From contig UNRJ01000001.1 in the NCBI GenBank assembly GCA_900537125.1, forward strand, positions 62,001 to 126,000: a DNA stretch of 64,000 bases. Direction: 5' to 3'. Both the position numbers and the translations under genes were made by a program. Below the pieces are notes generated by a model that was given only the letters and a program-made list of their open reading frames with translations, was not told the origin of the DNA and made no database searches. This DNA is from Rhodobacteraceae bacterium Alg238-R152. GTDB taxonomy: Bacteria; Pseudomonadota; Alphaproteobacteria; Rhodobacterales; Rhodobacteraceae. Below are positions 28,985-35,776 of this stretch, one piece after another (positions within the stretch are counted from its first letter, which is position 1; the number at the start of each line of letters is the position of its first letter).

Positions 28985-29677
28985 TCACTCCCAGACTGTT
29001 AGGATCTCTTCCAAAGGTTTTTTGATTTTTGCCACCGAGGGCACTTGGGCGTCTTCACGTGCCTTTCCGACGGCAAGGATCATGATCGGCTTTTCAGAGG
29101 CCGGACGGTTCAGCGTGCCGTTCAGGAACTTCATGGGATTGGGGGTGTGCGTCAGCACCGACAGACCTGCGTGGTGCAGCGCGGCGATCAAGAAACCGCA
29201 GGCAATGCCCACGCTTTCCGGCACGTAGTAGTTTTTGTACCGTGTGCCGTCTTCAAACTCGCCATAGCGTTGGGCAAAAACCACAATCAGCCAAGGTGCA
29301 TCTGTCAGGTGCGGTTTGTGGTCATTGGTGCCAATCGGTTCTAGCGCTTTGATCCACTCATCCCCGGCGCCGCCATCGTAGAACCGACGTTCTTCCTCCT
29401 CTGCTTCAGCCCGGATGCGGGCTTTCAGCTCCGGATTGGAAATCGCGGCAAAACTCCACGGCTGATGGTTGGCGCCAGATGGCGCGCGGCCAGCGGTTTT
29501 GATGCAGGTTTCGATGATGTCACGCGGGATAGGTGTGGTGTCATAGTCACGCACCGTGTGGCGCTGTGCCATGACATCAAAAAACGCCTGCGCCGCTTTG
29601 CGGGATGCTTCGTCATTGAGCTCAACATGATCGGGCAGGGGGATGGGATCATAGGCGAGGGCGTCGCGGGAAAACAT
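28985..29677 (-). CDS. nitroreductase-superfamily protein resembling iodotyrosine deiodinase
   Basis: A 230-residue FMN-dependent protein. The FMN-binding start is RHTVRDYDTTPIP and the APSGANHQPWSF segment follows. The region EEEERRFYDGGAGDEWIK through HKPHLTDAP matches the lid of animal iodotyrosine deiodinase: Glu96, Tyr100 and Lys121 have the same spacing (4 and 21) as the substrate-binding Glu-Tyr-Lys set of the human enzyme. The C-terminal HTPNPMKFLNGTLNRPASEKPIMILAVG also fits. It may dehalogenate halogenated tyrosines, though substrate and activity are inferred. The start follows a good ribosome-binding site (AAAGGAGCC). Confidence 0.82.
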   Translation of the reverse strand: MFSRDALAYDPIPLPDHVELNDEASRKAAQAFFDVMAQRHTVRDYDTTPIPRDIIETCIKTAGRAPSGANHQPWSFAAISNPELKARIRAEAEEEERRFYDGGAGDEWIKALEPIGTNDHKPHLTDAPWLIVVFAQRYGEFEDGTRYKNYYVPESVGIACGFLIAALHHAGLSVLTHTPNPMKFLNGTLNRPASEKPIMILAVGKAREDAQVPSVAKIKKPLEEILTVWE

Positions 29678-29749
29678 GGCTGGCTCCTTTAAGTTGCCGG
29701 CAAGCTTAGGGATGTGGCGCGGCGACACAAGGGGCCGCCGCCGCCGGGA

Positions 29750-30187
29750 TCATTGCATGTCGTGCAGATTGCCCAAGAAACCGTGCCAGCCTTTGTCCAG
29801 CGCCATAACCAGTCCAAAGCCGTCGACATTGCTTGGCAGGCCGGAGTGGATCAACGTCAGCCGCGTGCCGCCGGGGACTTCTGCGAGTTGCCATTCCACC
29901 GAGGACATTTGGCCGTTCATCGGACCCACGGTGAAATCCCATTTCATGTAGTCGTGCGGGGTGGCCTGCACCACTTTGCCCCAGCACATGCGGTCACCGT
30001 CTTTTTGTGAAACCAGCGTGTAGTCTTCGCCCTCGACCAAGTCTTTATCGGCAGGATGGAACCATTCGTTGAGCAGGTCAGCTTTGGTCAGGAAGTCCCA
30101 GACGCGGGCTTTGGGCGCCGCCAGAAAGACCGATTTGCGAATGGTGGTGTCTTGGGAAAGCTCAGCCATTGTTGTGTCCAGTGTCAT
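29750..30187 (-). CDS. SRPBCC / AHSA1-like domain protein
   Basis: A 145-residue START-like protein of the AHSA1 type often paired with ArsR regulators (IRKSVFLAAPKARVWDFLTKADLLNEWFHPA, then GGTRLTLIHSGL and KGWHGFLGNL). These bind small hydrophobic ligands; no enzyme activity can be assigned. The ATG at 30187 follows AAAAGGA at suitable spacing; ATG 30169 is an alternative. It overlaps the 3' end of the arsR-like gene, so the two are co-expressed. Confidence 0.85.
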   Translation of the reverse strand: MTLDTTMAELSQDTTIRKSVFLAAPKARVWDFLTKADLLNEWFHPADKDLVEGEDYTLVSQKDGDRMCWGKVVQATPHDYMKWDFTVGPMNGQMSSVEWQLAEVPGGTRLTLIHSGLPSNVDGFGLVMALDKGWHGFLGNLHDMQ

Positions 30188-30506
30188 CTGTCGTGTCCTT
30201 TTCAATTGCGGTTTTCAATGCGTCGAGACGCTCATCCCAGAACTGGTCAAACCAGCCCATCCACTCCAGCGCTGGTTTCAGCGCCAAGGCGTTGAGAGAG
30301 TTGACCTTTTCGCGGCCACGTGGGGCCACCTTGATCAAGCCGCCATCACTGAGCACCACAAGGTGCTTTTTCACGGCAGCGCGGGTCATGGCAAAGTTGT
30401 CGGCAACCTCGGCGATGGTCATTGGCTCCCGGCCCAAGAGGCGCAAGATGTCGCGACGGGTAGGGTCGCCAAGGGCGCGGAACACGGGTTGTAAGTGATC
30501 GGGCAT
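30162..30506 (-). CDS. ArsR family transcriptional regulator
   Basis: A 114-residue winged-helix repressor: FRALGDPTRRDILRLLGREPMTIAEVADNFAMTRAAVKKHLVVLSDGGLI, then RGREKVNSLN. No metal-binding CxC motif is seen in the recognition helix, so it is of the ArsR/SRPBCC-associated type rather than a metal sensor. ATG 30506 is preferred to a TTG upstream. Two operator-like dyads lie directly upstream, implying autoregulation of the pair. Confidence 0.9.
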   Translation of the reverse strand: MPDHLQPVFRALGDPTRRDILRLLGREPMTIAEVADNFAMTRAAVKKHLVVLSDGGLIKVAPRGREKVNSLNALALKPALEWMGWFDQFWDERLDALKTAIEKDTTDDTGHNNG

Positions 30507-30523
30507 AACTGTCTCGCTCAAGT

Positions 30524-30566
30524 GATACCATTTGGTATCTCAATGCATATGATACTATTTGGTATT
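30524..30566. promoter_or_regulatory. tandem operator-like dyads upstream of the ArsR gene
   Basis: GATACCATTTGGTATC at 30524-30539 is a near-perfect palindrome, and a variant (GATACTATTTGGTATT) sits at 30551-30566. The two start 27 bases apart, just upstream of the regulator start codon. Confidence 0.7.
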
Positions 30567-30637
30567 GAGTCAAGTGTGATTGACGAGAGCTGGAGCGGCG
30601 CTATCGTCCTGATTTGAGACAAACGCGGGTTGATGCG

Positions 30638-31423
30638 ATGCAATGGTTGCTGCAAGATTTTGAAGACACACGGAAATTGGGCGATGTGCTGACAGCTATG
30701 GGGCGCGATGTCCGTTGGTGTAAGATCGTGCCATTTGTCGGGGATCTTGTCCCGCCCCCTGTAATTCAATACAAGCACTCTGTTGTGTTGTTTGGCGCTT
30801 ACAGCATGTGGAAATACGCTGAGTCGCATGGGTTGAGGCCAGGCGTATTTCGTATCGCGCCGTTTCTTCAGCAGTCCGTTTGGCACCCGTTTTTGCTCAA
30901 TGGCACGAATGCTCATGTGATGCCGTTTGGCGAGTGCTCAGACCGTCTGGCCGGGATGGACAGGCTTTGGTTTTTGCGTCCAGTGGAAGACAGTAAAGAA
31001 GTTCCCGGACGTGTGATGACCGCGCAAGACATTGCCGCGTTGTCGGCACGTGTGTCTGCGTTGCCAGAAGAGGATTTGCCAATCGGTTCCTTACGGGCTG
31101 ACACTTTGGTCATGTTGAGTGAACCGCAATCGATTTACGAAGAGTGGCGGCTTTGGATCGTTAGTGACCGCATTGTCACCTATTCGCGCTATAAACAGGC
31201 GGGGCAGGTGGCGTATGTGCATGACATCCCGGATGATGCGTTCAACTTTGGTCAGGAGATGGCGCAGCTCAATAGCGGCTATTCGCCGGCTTATGTTATG
31301 GACATTTGCCGAACGGATGCTGGGCTGCGGATCATCGAGACAAACAGTATCAACTCCGCTGGGTTTTACGCGGCGGAATTGGAGCCTTTGATTCTTGCGA
31401 TAGAAGGTTTGTCTGAAGAGTAA
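30638..31423 (+). CDS. ATP-grasp domain-containing protein (DUF4343-like)
   Basis: A 261-residue protein. The C-terminal part has the ATP-grasp look: EEWRLWIVSDRIVTYSRYKQAG, then AYVMDICRTDAGLRIIETNSINSAGFY, where the Asp, Glu and Asn are likely Mg-ATP ligands. It resembles DUF4343-type ATP-grasp proteins, predicted to ligate an amine to a carboxylate; substrate unknown. The ATG at 30638 is uncertain (a TTG at 30614 is in frame) and no strong ribosome-binding site is visible. It is divergent from the arsR pair, and a structured region follows. Confidence 0.72.
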   Translation: MQWLLQDFEDTRKLGDVLTAMGRDVRWCKIVPFVGDLVPPPVIQYKHSVVLFGAYSMWKYAESHGLRPGVFRIAPFLQQSVWHPFLLNGTNAHVMPFGECSDRLAGMDRLWFLRPVEDSKEVPGRVMTAQDIAALSARVSALPEEDLPIGSLRADTLVMLSEPQSIYEEWRLWIVSDRIVTYSRYKQAGQVAYVHDIPDDAFNFGQEMAQLNSGYSPAYVMDICRTDAGLRIIETNSINSAGFYAAELEPLILAIEGLSEE

Positions 31424-31427
31424 AAGT

Positions 31428-31589
31428 GGCGGGCCCGCAAACGCAGCCGTAGGGTTATCTCATTCCCGAGGACCTGTATGTACAGGTGGGTGCCAGGTAA
31501 TCAGGCCAGGACCAGAACAGAGCCAGCTCCCTCGGAATTGCTTAAGGCCACCGGAATGCAACCGTATTACGAGAAGGGCAGAACCCGCC
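31428..31589 (+). ncRNA. candidate structured RNA of unknown class
   Basis: A nested set of perfect stems spans the space between the ATP-grasp gene and mmcB. GGCGGG (31428-31433) pairs with CCCGCC (31584-31589), GGTT (31453) with AACC (31560), CATTCC (31461-31466) with GGAATG (31553-31558), CCGAGG (31466-31471) with CCTCGG (31530-31535; one C shared with the previous stem), and ACCTGT (31472-31477) with ACAGGT (31482-31487) around an ATGT loop. Size and nesting resemble a small stable RNA, but I recognise no conserved family core. It could also be a 3' UTR structure. Confidence 0.4.
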
Positions 31590-31682
31590 GCCCTCTATCT
31601 ATGCCCGAGGGGGGCGTGGTGCAAGGGGCACAGCGGGAAATTGCTTCTTGCGTTTTGTTCTTGAAATGTTCACGTTGGACGT

Positions 31683-32156
31683 ATGAGTGACACAGCAACA
31701 CAGACCTTACAGCCAGGGCAGTTACTGGCCCGTGGCGTGAGCCGCCATCTGCGCAGCCATGGCTATGTGTCGATTGAGGAATTTGTGCCCGCACGCGGAT
31801 TGCGCGTGGATGTGATGGCGCTGGGGCCTAAAGGTGAGCTTTGGGTGATTGAGTGCAAATCCAGCCGCGCGGATTTTCAATCGGATAGCAAATGGGAAGG
31901 CTATCTGGAGTGGTGTGACCGGTATTTTTGGGCGGTGGACACCGAGTTTCCGACCGATTTGTTGCCCGAGGGCACGGGGCTGATTTTTGCCGATGCCTAT
32001 GATGCGGAAATCATTCGCATGGCGCCGGAAGATAAGCTGGCCCCGGCGCGGCGCAAAAAGATGATCCAGAAATTTGCCACCGATGCGGCGCGGCGTTTGC
32101 AGCGGTATCGAGACCCCAAACTGGCCCCAATGCCGCATGAGGAGGACGGCCCATGA
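31683..32156 (+). CDS. mmcB: MmcB family DNA repair protein
   Basis: A 157-residue PD-(D/E)XK nuclease-like protein. Asp43 (LRVDVMAL) and Glu57-x-Lys59 (LWVIECKSSRADF) form the expected active-site pattern, and KWEGYLEWCDRYFWAVD follows, as in MmcB. In Caulobacter this family is linked to ImuABC mutagenic repair after mitomycin C damage. No lexA box was evident. The stop overlaps the next start in ATGA. Confidence 0.88.
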   Translation: MSDTATQTLQPGQLLARGVSRHLRSHGYVSIEEFVPARGLRVDVMALGPKGELWVIECKSSRADFQSDSKWEGYLEWCDRYFWAVDTEFPTDLLPEGTGLIFADAYDAEIIRMAPEDKLAPARRKKMIQKFATDAARRLQRYRDPKLAPMPHEEDGP

Positions 32157-32338
32157 TGGTCAAATTCTACTACCCAGACGGAGACTGGTGTTACCGCGCG
32201 ATACAAACAGTGCATGCAGTGTTTCACAACGCCGAAGGCACGTTGATTGCCCGCGCGGAAAAAGGGGATCGCACCGGCTATTATGAATTTGAAATCACAG
32301 GTTTCGAACTCAAAGGCCCCGGTGAGATCCTCACTTAG
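32153..32338 (+). CDS. small conserved-looking protein coupled to mmcB
   Basis: A 61-residue protein (MMVKFYYPDGDWCYRAIQTV at its start) with a compact beta-rich pattern and no membrane segment. It starts in an ATGATG that overlaps the mmcB stop, so it is probably translated with it; the second ATG is an equally possible start. No function can be assigned. Confidence 0.65.
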   Translation: MMVKFYYPDGDWCYRAIQTVHAVFHNAEGTLIARAEKGDRTGYYEFEITGFELKGPGEILT

Positions 32339-32346
32339 CTTCGGTA

Positions 32347-32371
32347 TTCATTGTCCCAAAATATCCCGGGG
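32347..32371 (+). repeat. dispersed intergenic repeat, copy C
   Basis: TTCATTGTCCCAAAA followed by TATCCCGGGG. Two hairpins follow: AGCACAG/CTGTGCT (32376-32393) and GGAGGGGC/GCCCCTCC (32394-32411), the latter possibly ending the small gene's transcript. Confidence 0.6.
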
Positions 32372-32421
32372 TGGGAGCACAGCGGGCTGTGCTGGAGGGG
32401 CTGGCCCCTCCTAACGCCGGT

Positions 32422-32610
32422 CTATTTGGCCATCTGACGCGCGGTTGCGGCAGCAGCGCGAATTTCTTCGGCAATTTCTTCCGCTTCTTCGGGGTCAAAA
32501 TCCATCGGGATTTCCAAGCCATTGGCTTCAATAAAGATGCGCACAAAGCCATGATCTGTGGGGCCAATTTGAATGTTGGCTTCGATGTCGCTTTCGGTGT
32601 TGATGCCCAT
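32422..32610 (-). CDS. DUF6324 family protein
   Basis: A 62-residue acidic protein (MGINTESDIEANIQIGPTDH at its start; MDFDPEEAEEIAEEIRAAA later) matching the short DUF6324 family of Rhodobacterales. A GGGAGA ribosome-binding site precedes the ATG. Function unknown. Confidence 0.8.
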   Translation of the reverse strand: MGINTESDIEANIQIGPTDHGFVRIFIEANGLEIPMDFDPEEAEEIAEEIRAAAATARQMAK

Positions 32611-32733
32611 GGTGATCTCCCGGCCGTTTGATGCTGTCTGACTGACGCGTTCTCATGTGGTGGCAATTCGGGTATCGTGATCATGGCTCAAAGGCAAGAA
32701 TGCGGATGCCCAGAAGGGGCAGGGAGGCAGGAA

Positions 32734-33222
32734 ATGTTTGGCAATATCGCGTTGCGCCCTTTTCAGGACACGGATTTGGACTGGTTGGTGGAAGCACATG
32801 CCACGCATTATGCGCGCGAAGAGGGGTTTGATGATAGTTTTGGTCCGCTGGTGGAGAGCATTCTGCAACGGTACCTGCTGGACCATGATTCTGCGCGGGA
32901 GCGAGGCTGGGTTGCGGAGCATGACGCGCATCGGATTGGCAGCATTTTTTGTGTGCAGGGGGCGCAGCCAAGCTGGGCCAAGTTGCGTCTGTTTTTGGTG
33001 CTGCCCCAAGCGCGTGGATTCGGCTTGGGGCAGCACCTGCTTGACACCTGTCTAAGCTTTGCTGGCGGTGTGGGCTATGATGGCGTGACGCTTTGGACCC
33101 ACAAAAGCCATGAAGCAGCCTGCGCGCTTTATGAAAAAAACGGCTTTGTTTTGGAGGCGGAGAAGCCAGTGAGGAGTTTTGGCTGCGATCTCATCGAACA
33201 AACCTACAAAATTGTGTTTTAG
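32734..33222 (+). CDS. GNAT family N-acetyltransferase
   Basis: A 162-residue acetyltransferase. The acetyl-CoA loop is LFLVLPQARGFGLGQHLLD and the C-terminal ALYEKNGFVLEAEKPV is typical of GNAT folds. The domain also occurs fused to MarR regulators; no such fusion is present here. ATG 32734 is chosen for the GGGAGGCAGGA sequence just upstream; an in-frame GTG at 32677 would add a non-conserved extension. Substrate unknown. Confidence 0.85.
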   Translation: MFGNIALRPFQDTDLDWLVEAHATHYAREEGFDDSFGPLVESILQRYLLDHDSARERGWVAEHDAHRIGSIFCVQGAQPSWAKLRLFLVLPQARGFGLGQHLLDTCLSFAGGVGYDGVTLWTHKSHEAACALYEKNGFVLEAEKPVRSFGCDLIEQTYKIVF

Positions 33223-33264
33223 GCGCTTGCAATCCGCCATCGGGGGCGGTAAATCGCCCTTGTT

Positions 33265-33341
33265 GCCGCCTTAGCTCAGTTGGTTAGAGCACTGGTTTGT
33301 GGAACCAGGGGTCCCCCGTTCGAGCCGGGGAGGCGGTACCA
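33265..33341 (+). tRNA. tRNA-His (GTG anticodon)
   Basis: A complete 77-base cloverleaf: acceptor GCCGCCT/AGGCGGT, D-arm AGCTCAGTTGGTTAGAGC, anticodon stem CTGGT with loop TTGTGGA, and T-arm with GTTCGAG. The CCA is encoded. The base at -1 is T, not G, the discriminator is A, and base pair 1-72 is G-T. Loss of G-1 in tRNA-His is an established alphaproteobacterial trait. Confidence 0.96.
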
Positions 33342-33417
33342 CCCCCCTCCAAATAGATACTAAGTTCTTCTGCCTGCGCACGTGGTGTTGCGGGCTGCTT
33401 GTTGTCCCAAAATTTGA

Positions 33418-33517
33418 GGCAGTTGCTGGGGGACAGACCCAGCAACTGCCCCGGATGTTGAAACACCAATGGGGATGTAAGTGTCTCAACAGATGCTGAT
33501 GGGGGGATGACCCATCA
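33418..33517. other. three consecutive hairpins downstream of tRNA-His
   Basis: Hairpin 1 is a perfect 13-bp stem, GGCAGTTGCTGGG at 33418-33430 with complement at 33438-33450. Hairpin 2 pairs TGTTGAAACAC (33456-33466) with GTGTCTCAACA (33481-33491), one mismatch. Hairpin 3 pairs TGATGGG (33497-33503) with CCCATCA (33511-33517). No T-runs follow. The region lies between tRNA-His and the convergent 209-residue gene. Confidence 0.7.
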
Positions 33518-33561
33518 ACAGGGAGGAACGCGGCGTTTTTGGTGCTTGCCACGTTTGGTGT

Positions 33562-34191
33562 TTACGGCGCCTTGCCCTGTGCCAACCAATGTTCAAAAAG
33601 TGCAATGTCGCTGGCTGGCCAAGGGCCATCACTTGGCATTGTGCCATCTTTCAAACGGGCTAGGATCAATTCTCCATATTGGCAAACCGCCTCATACGAC
33701 CCGAGATCCAGATCGCGCACCATGATCATCATCGCAATGTCATAGGGGCGAAAGAGGGGGCGAATGTCGCGCGCATATTGAGGTCGGATGTCCTCAGATA
33801 AAGTCAGTTTGGGCAGCTCAAGGATCTCTGGAGAGCCGATCCTAGGCTGCAAAAGCATCTGTTTGGTGTTGCTCTGTGCGTGACAGCACACCCCCGCCAG
33901 CGGTTGGTCTGGTCCCCAGAAATTGGCGAGATCCACAGCTTTTAGAACGGTGTCAGCGCTGACGCGGGTCAGCACCGGCAAAGACGTGGCAAAAGAGTCC
34001 GGTGGGGTGCCAGTCAGATCATAAGCAAGAATACCGTCCTTGGGTGGCAGGCGGTAGTGATGCGCGGTGAGTGTGGGCGCGCGCCAGCCGGAGGAAATGG
34101 CGCGCGCATCCACCTGTATCAGCAGATTGGGGGGCTGTGTCTCTTGCAACGATAGCGTGACGGCATCAATGGCGTAGATGCGTTGGTTCAT
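33562..34191 (-). CDS. 209-residue protein of unknown function, companion of the S1 protease
   Basis: No signal peptide. The C-terminal 75 residues read DIRPLFRPYDIAMMIMVRDL, then a YEAV segment, ILARLKDGTMPSDGPWP and IALFEHWLAQGKAP. I know similar C-terminal segments only as an unassigned domain found near oxidative enzymes, so this is a loose recognition. A GVCCHAQ stretch is not a haem-binding CXXCH. It begins 40 bases after the protease stop, so the two are likely co-transcribed. The upstream in-frame extension overlaps the protease and is rejected. Confidence 0.7.
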   Translation of the reverse strand: MNQRIYAIDAVTLSLQETQPPNLLIQVDARAISSGWRAPTLTAHHYRLPPKDGILAYDLTGTPPDSFATSLPVLTRVSADTVLKAVDLANFWGPDQPLAGVCCHAQSNTKQMLLQPRIGSPEILELPKLTLSEDIRPQYARDIRPLFRPYDIAMMIMVRDLDLGSYEAVCQYGELILARLKDGTMPSDGPWPASDIALFEHWLAQGKAP

Positions 34192-34231
34192 GGGCAGGCG
34201 TCCTTTGGCAATCCTTGTGCACTTGGCGTGG

Positions 34232-35629
34232 TCAGGCGGTGACGCAATAGCCGCGGGCGCGGTACGCTTCGGCGATCCGGAAACACACGCCGCGGAAAGT
34301 GACCTCTTTGGACAGCACATCGATGTCCGGAATAACACCGTCGCGCAGGAAGTCGGTTGAGGCCAAAATGATGGTATGCAGTGCCTCTCCGGTTTCGCCG
34401 TAGTCAAAGTAGTCGGCCACGGCATCTTCAATATCGAACGGGATTTGAGAGAATTCCGGGTGTTGCGCATGTAAACTGTGCAGGAGTTCTGACCAGATAT
34501 TGCCTTGGACGCTGTACACCTGATTGGAGTCAGTGACGCTGTGCGGCACAAATGGATGGGTTGGGCGCAGCATGCCGGTCATCAACGACATGTGTGGCGT
34601 GGTTTTGGCAGAGGCAGCATTGTCTTTTGGCTTGGAAACTTGGTTTTGCACGTCACAAACAGTTGCAAGCCGCAGGTCAAGCCGCTCAAGCACACGGTCC
34701 ATGTGGCAGGCCAAAGCGCAGTCGCCTTCGGGCCAGTCGTCTCCTTCGCCGGCCATATGCAAACCCACGGCGGCCCCGGTATCAGGATCTACCCAGCAGG
34801 CCCCGCTGTCCCCAGGCAGGGACAGTGCTGTTTTGGGAGCAGCAATGTCCTGGGGTACGAGGCGGAACCCATCCACTTCCACAGTCTTGGTTGTGCCGTT
34901 TGTTTGGCTGTGTACCACTTTATAGGTGCCAATCCCGTCTACACGCGCTTGGGTCAACCCGGTGGTGCGGCCATATTTGCAGAGAACCCGCCCGAGCGCG
35001 GTTGGCGCCACGCCGGTCAGCGACAGATTGAGTTGCTTGAGAGCGGGTTGCCATGGAGTAGCCCCCGTCAATAAGGCAAAAGCGGCATCGCCATGGTGCG
35101 ATAACATAGATTTGCTCAGGCGGGCAATTGGCAGGTCGGAGATGCTGTTGCCATAGACCAGATCGCTGTCAGCCCCGTCTGGGGAGGACAACACATGCCA
35201 GTTGGATAGGATGCCTGGCGCACCGGTTGTGCGGTCAATGGCAATGGCGCCAATGGTGCCTGCCTCTGCGCCGCGCCGTTGACAGGGGCTACCGGACAGA
35301 AGGGCGGGCGCATAGGTGCTGTGGCCATCACCTTGATCGCGATGAACTTTATAGGTGCCGGCGACCACATCGACCGGAAAGCCGTTGATTCTGCTTACAA
35401 TGCACTGGCCAGGATCAAGTTCGTCTTCAGGAAGTTTGGCATCGACGTGAACGCGTAGACTTACTTTGTTGGTTGGAAGCCCGCCCATATGTTTGAAGCC
35501 AATGTCGTAACCCGTCACCTCAGGATGATTGCGGTACATGTCACGCAGCGCCTCTAACGCGTCTTGGCGGAGATCTATGGCAACGGAATGTGCCACGGCA
35601 TTGTGGTCTGTTGGGCGGGGCTGGGACAT
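34232..35629 (-). CDS. trypsin-like (S1 family) serine protease
   Basis: A 465-residue protein with no obvious signal peptide. The catalytic triad is readable: His145 in LSNWHVLSS, Asp181 in HHGDAAFALL, and Ser275 in LPGDSGACWVD. GRTTGLTQARVDGIG is the usual mid-domain motif and AAVGLHMAG follows the Ser loop. An N-terminal domain of about 115 residues (KVSLRVHVDAKLPEDEL) and a C-terminal 140 residues have no recognised family. A GGAGGTTCC ribosome-binding site precedes the ATG. Divergent from the ycaO-like gene. Confidence 0.85.
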   Translation of the reverse strand: MSQPRPTDHNAVAHSVAIDLRQDALEALRDMYRNHPEVTGYDIGFKHMGGLPTNKVSLRVHVDAKLPEDELDPGQCIVSRINGFPVDVVAGTYKVHRDQGDGHSTYAPALLSGSPCQRRGAEAGTIGAIAIDRTTGAPGILSNWHVLSSPDGADSDLVYGNSISDLPIARLSKSMLSHHGDAAFALLTGATPWQPALKQLNLSLTGVAPTALGRVLCKYGRTTGLTQARVDGIGTYKVVHSQTNGTTKTVEVDGFRLVPQDIAAPKTALSLPGDSGACWVDPDTGAAVGLHMAGEGDDWPEGDCALACHMDRVLERLDLRLATVCDVQNQVSKPKDNAASAKTTPHMSLMTGMLRPTHPFVPHSVTDSNQVYSVQGNIWSELLHSLHAQHPEFSQIPFDIEDAVADYFDYGETGEALHTIILASTDFLRDGVIPDIDVLSKEVTFRGVCFRIAEAYRARGYCVTA

Positions 35630-35776
35630 TGGAACCTCCTGTTTGGTAGTCTTTGAGATAAACTTGCCAAACCAAGCGTTATTCTTGCGTGATTTGCGTT
35701 AATCACCTTGTAGAGTTGAGCGAGGCGCGCGCCGTTTGACGGCAACTAAGGGCGTGGCAACAGGGAATCAGGCATT

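Noticed and set aside
31488-31526. Resemblance to an RNase P S-domain segment (GGTGCCAGGTAA followed by ACAGAG)
   Set aside because: The universal P4-flanking GAGGAAAGTCC motif is missing, and the rest of the fold does not match.
31478-31690. 70-codon open frame inside the candidate RNA region
   Set aside because: No ribosome-binding site, composition unlike a folded protein, and it lies within nested RNA stems and overlaps mmcB's start.
33881-33896. CCH stretch in the 209-residue protein as a cytochrome c haem site
   Set aside because: It reads GVCCHAQ, lacking the CXXCH spacing, and the protein has no signal peptide.
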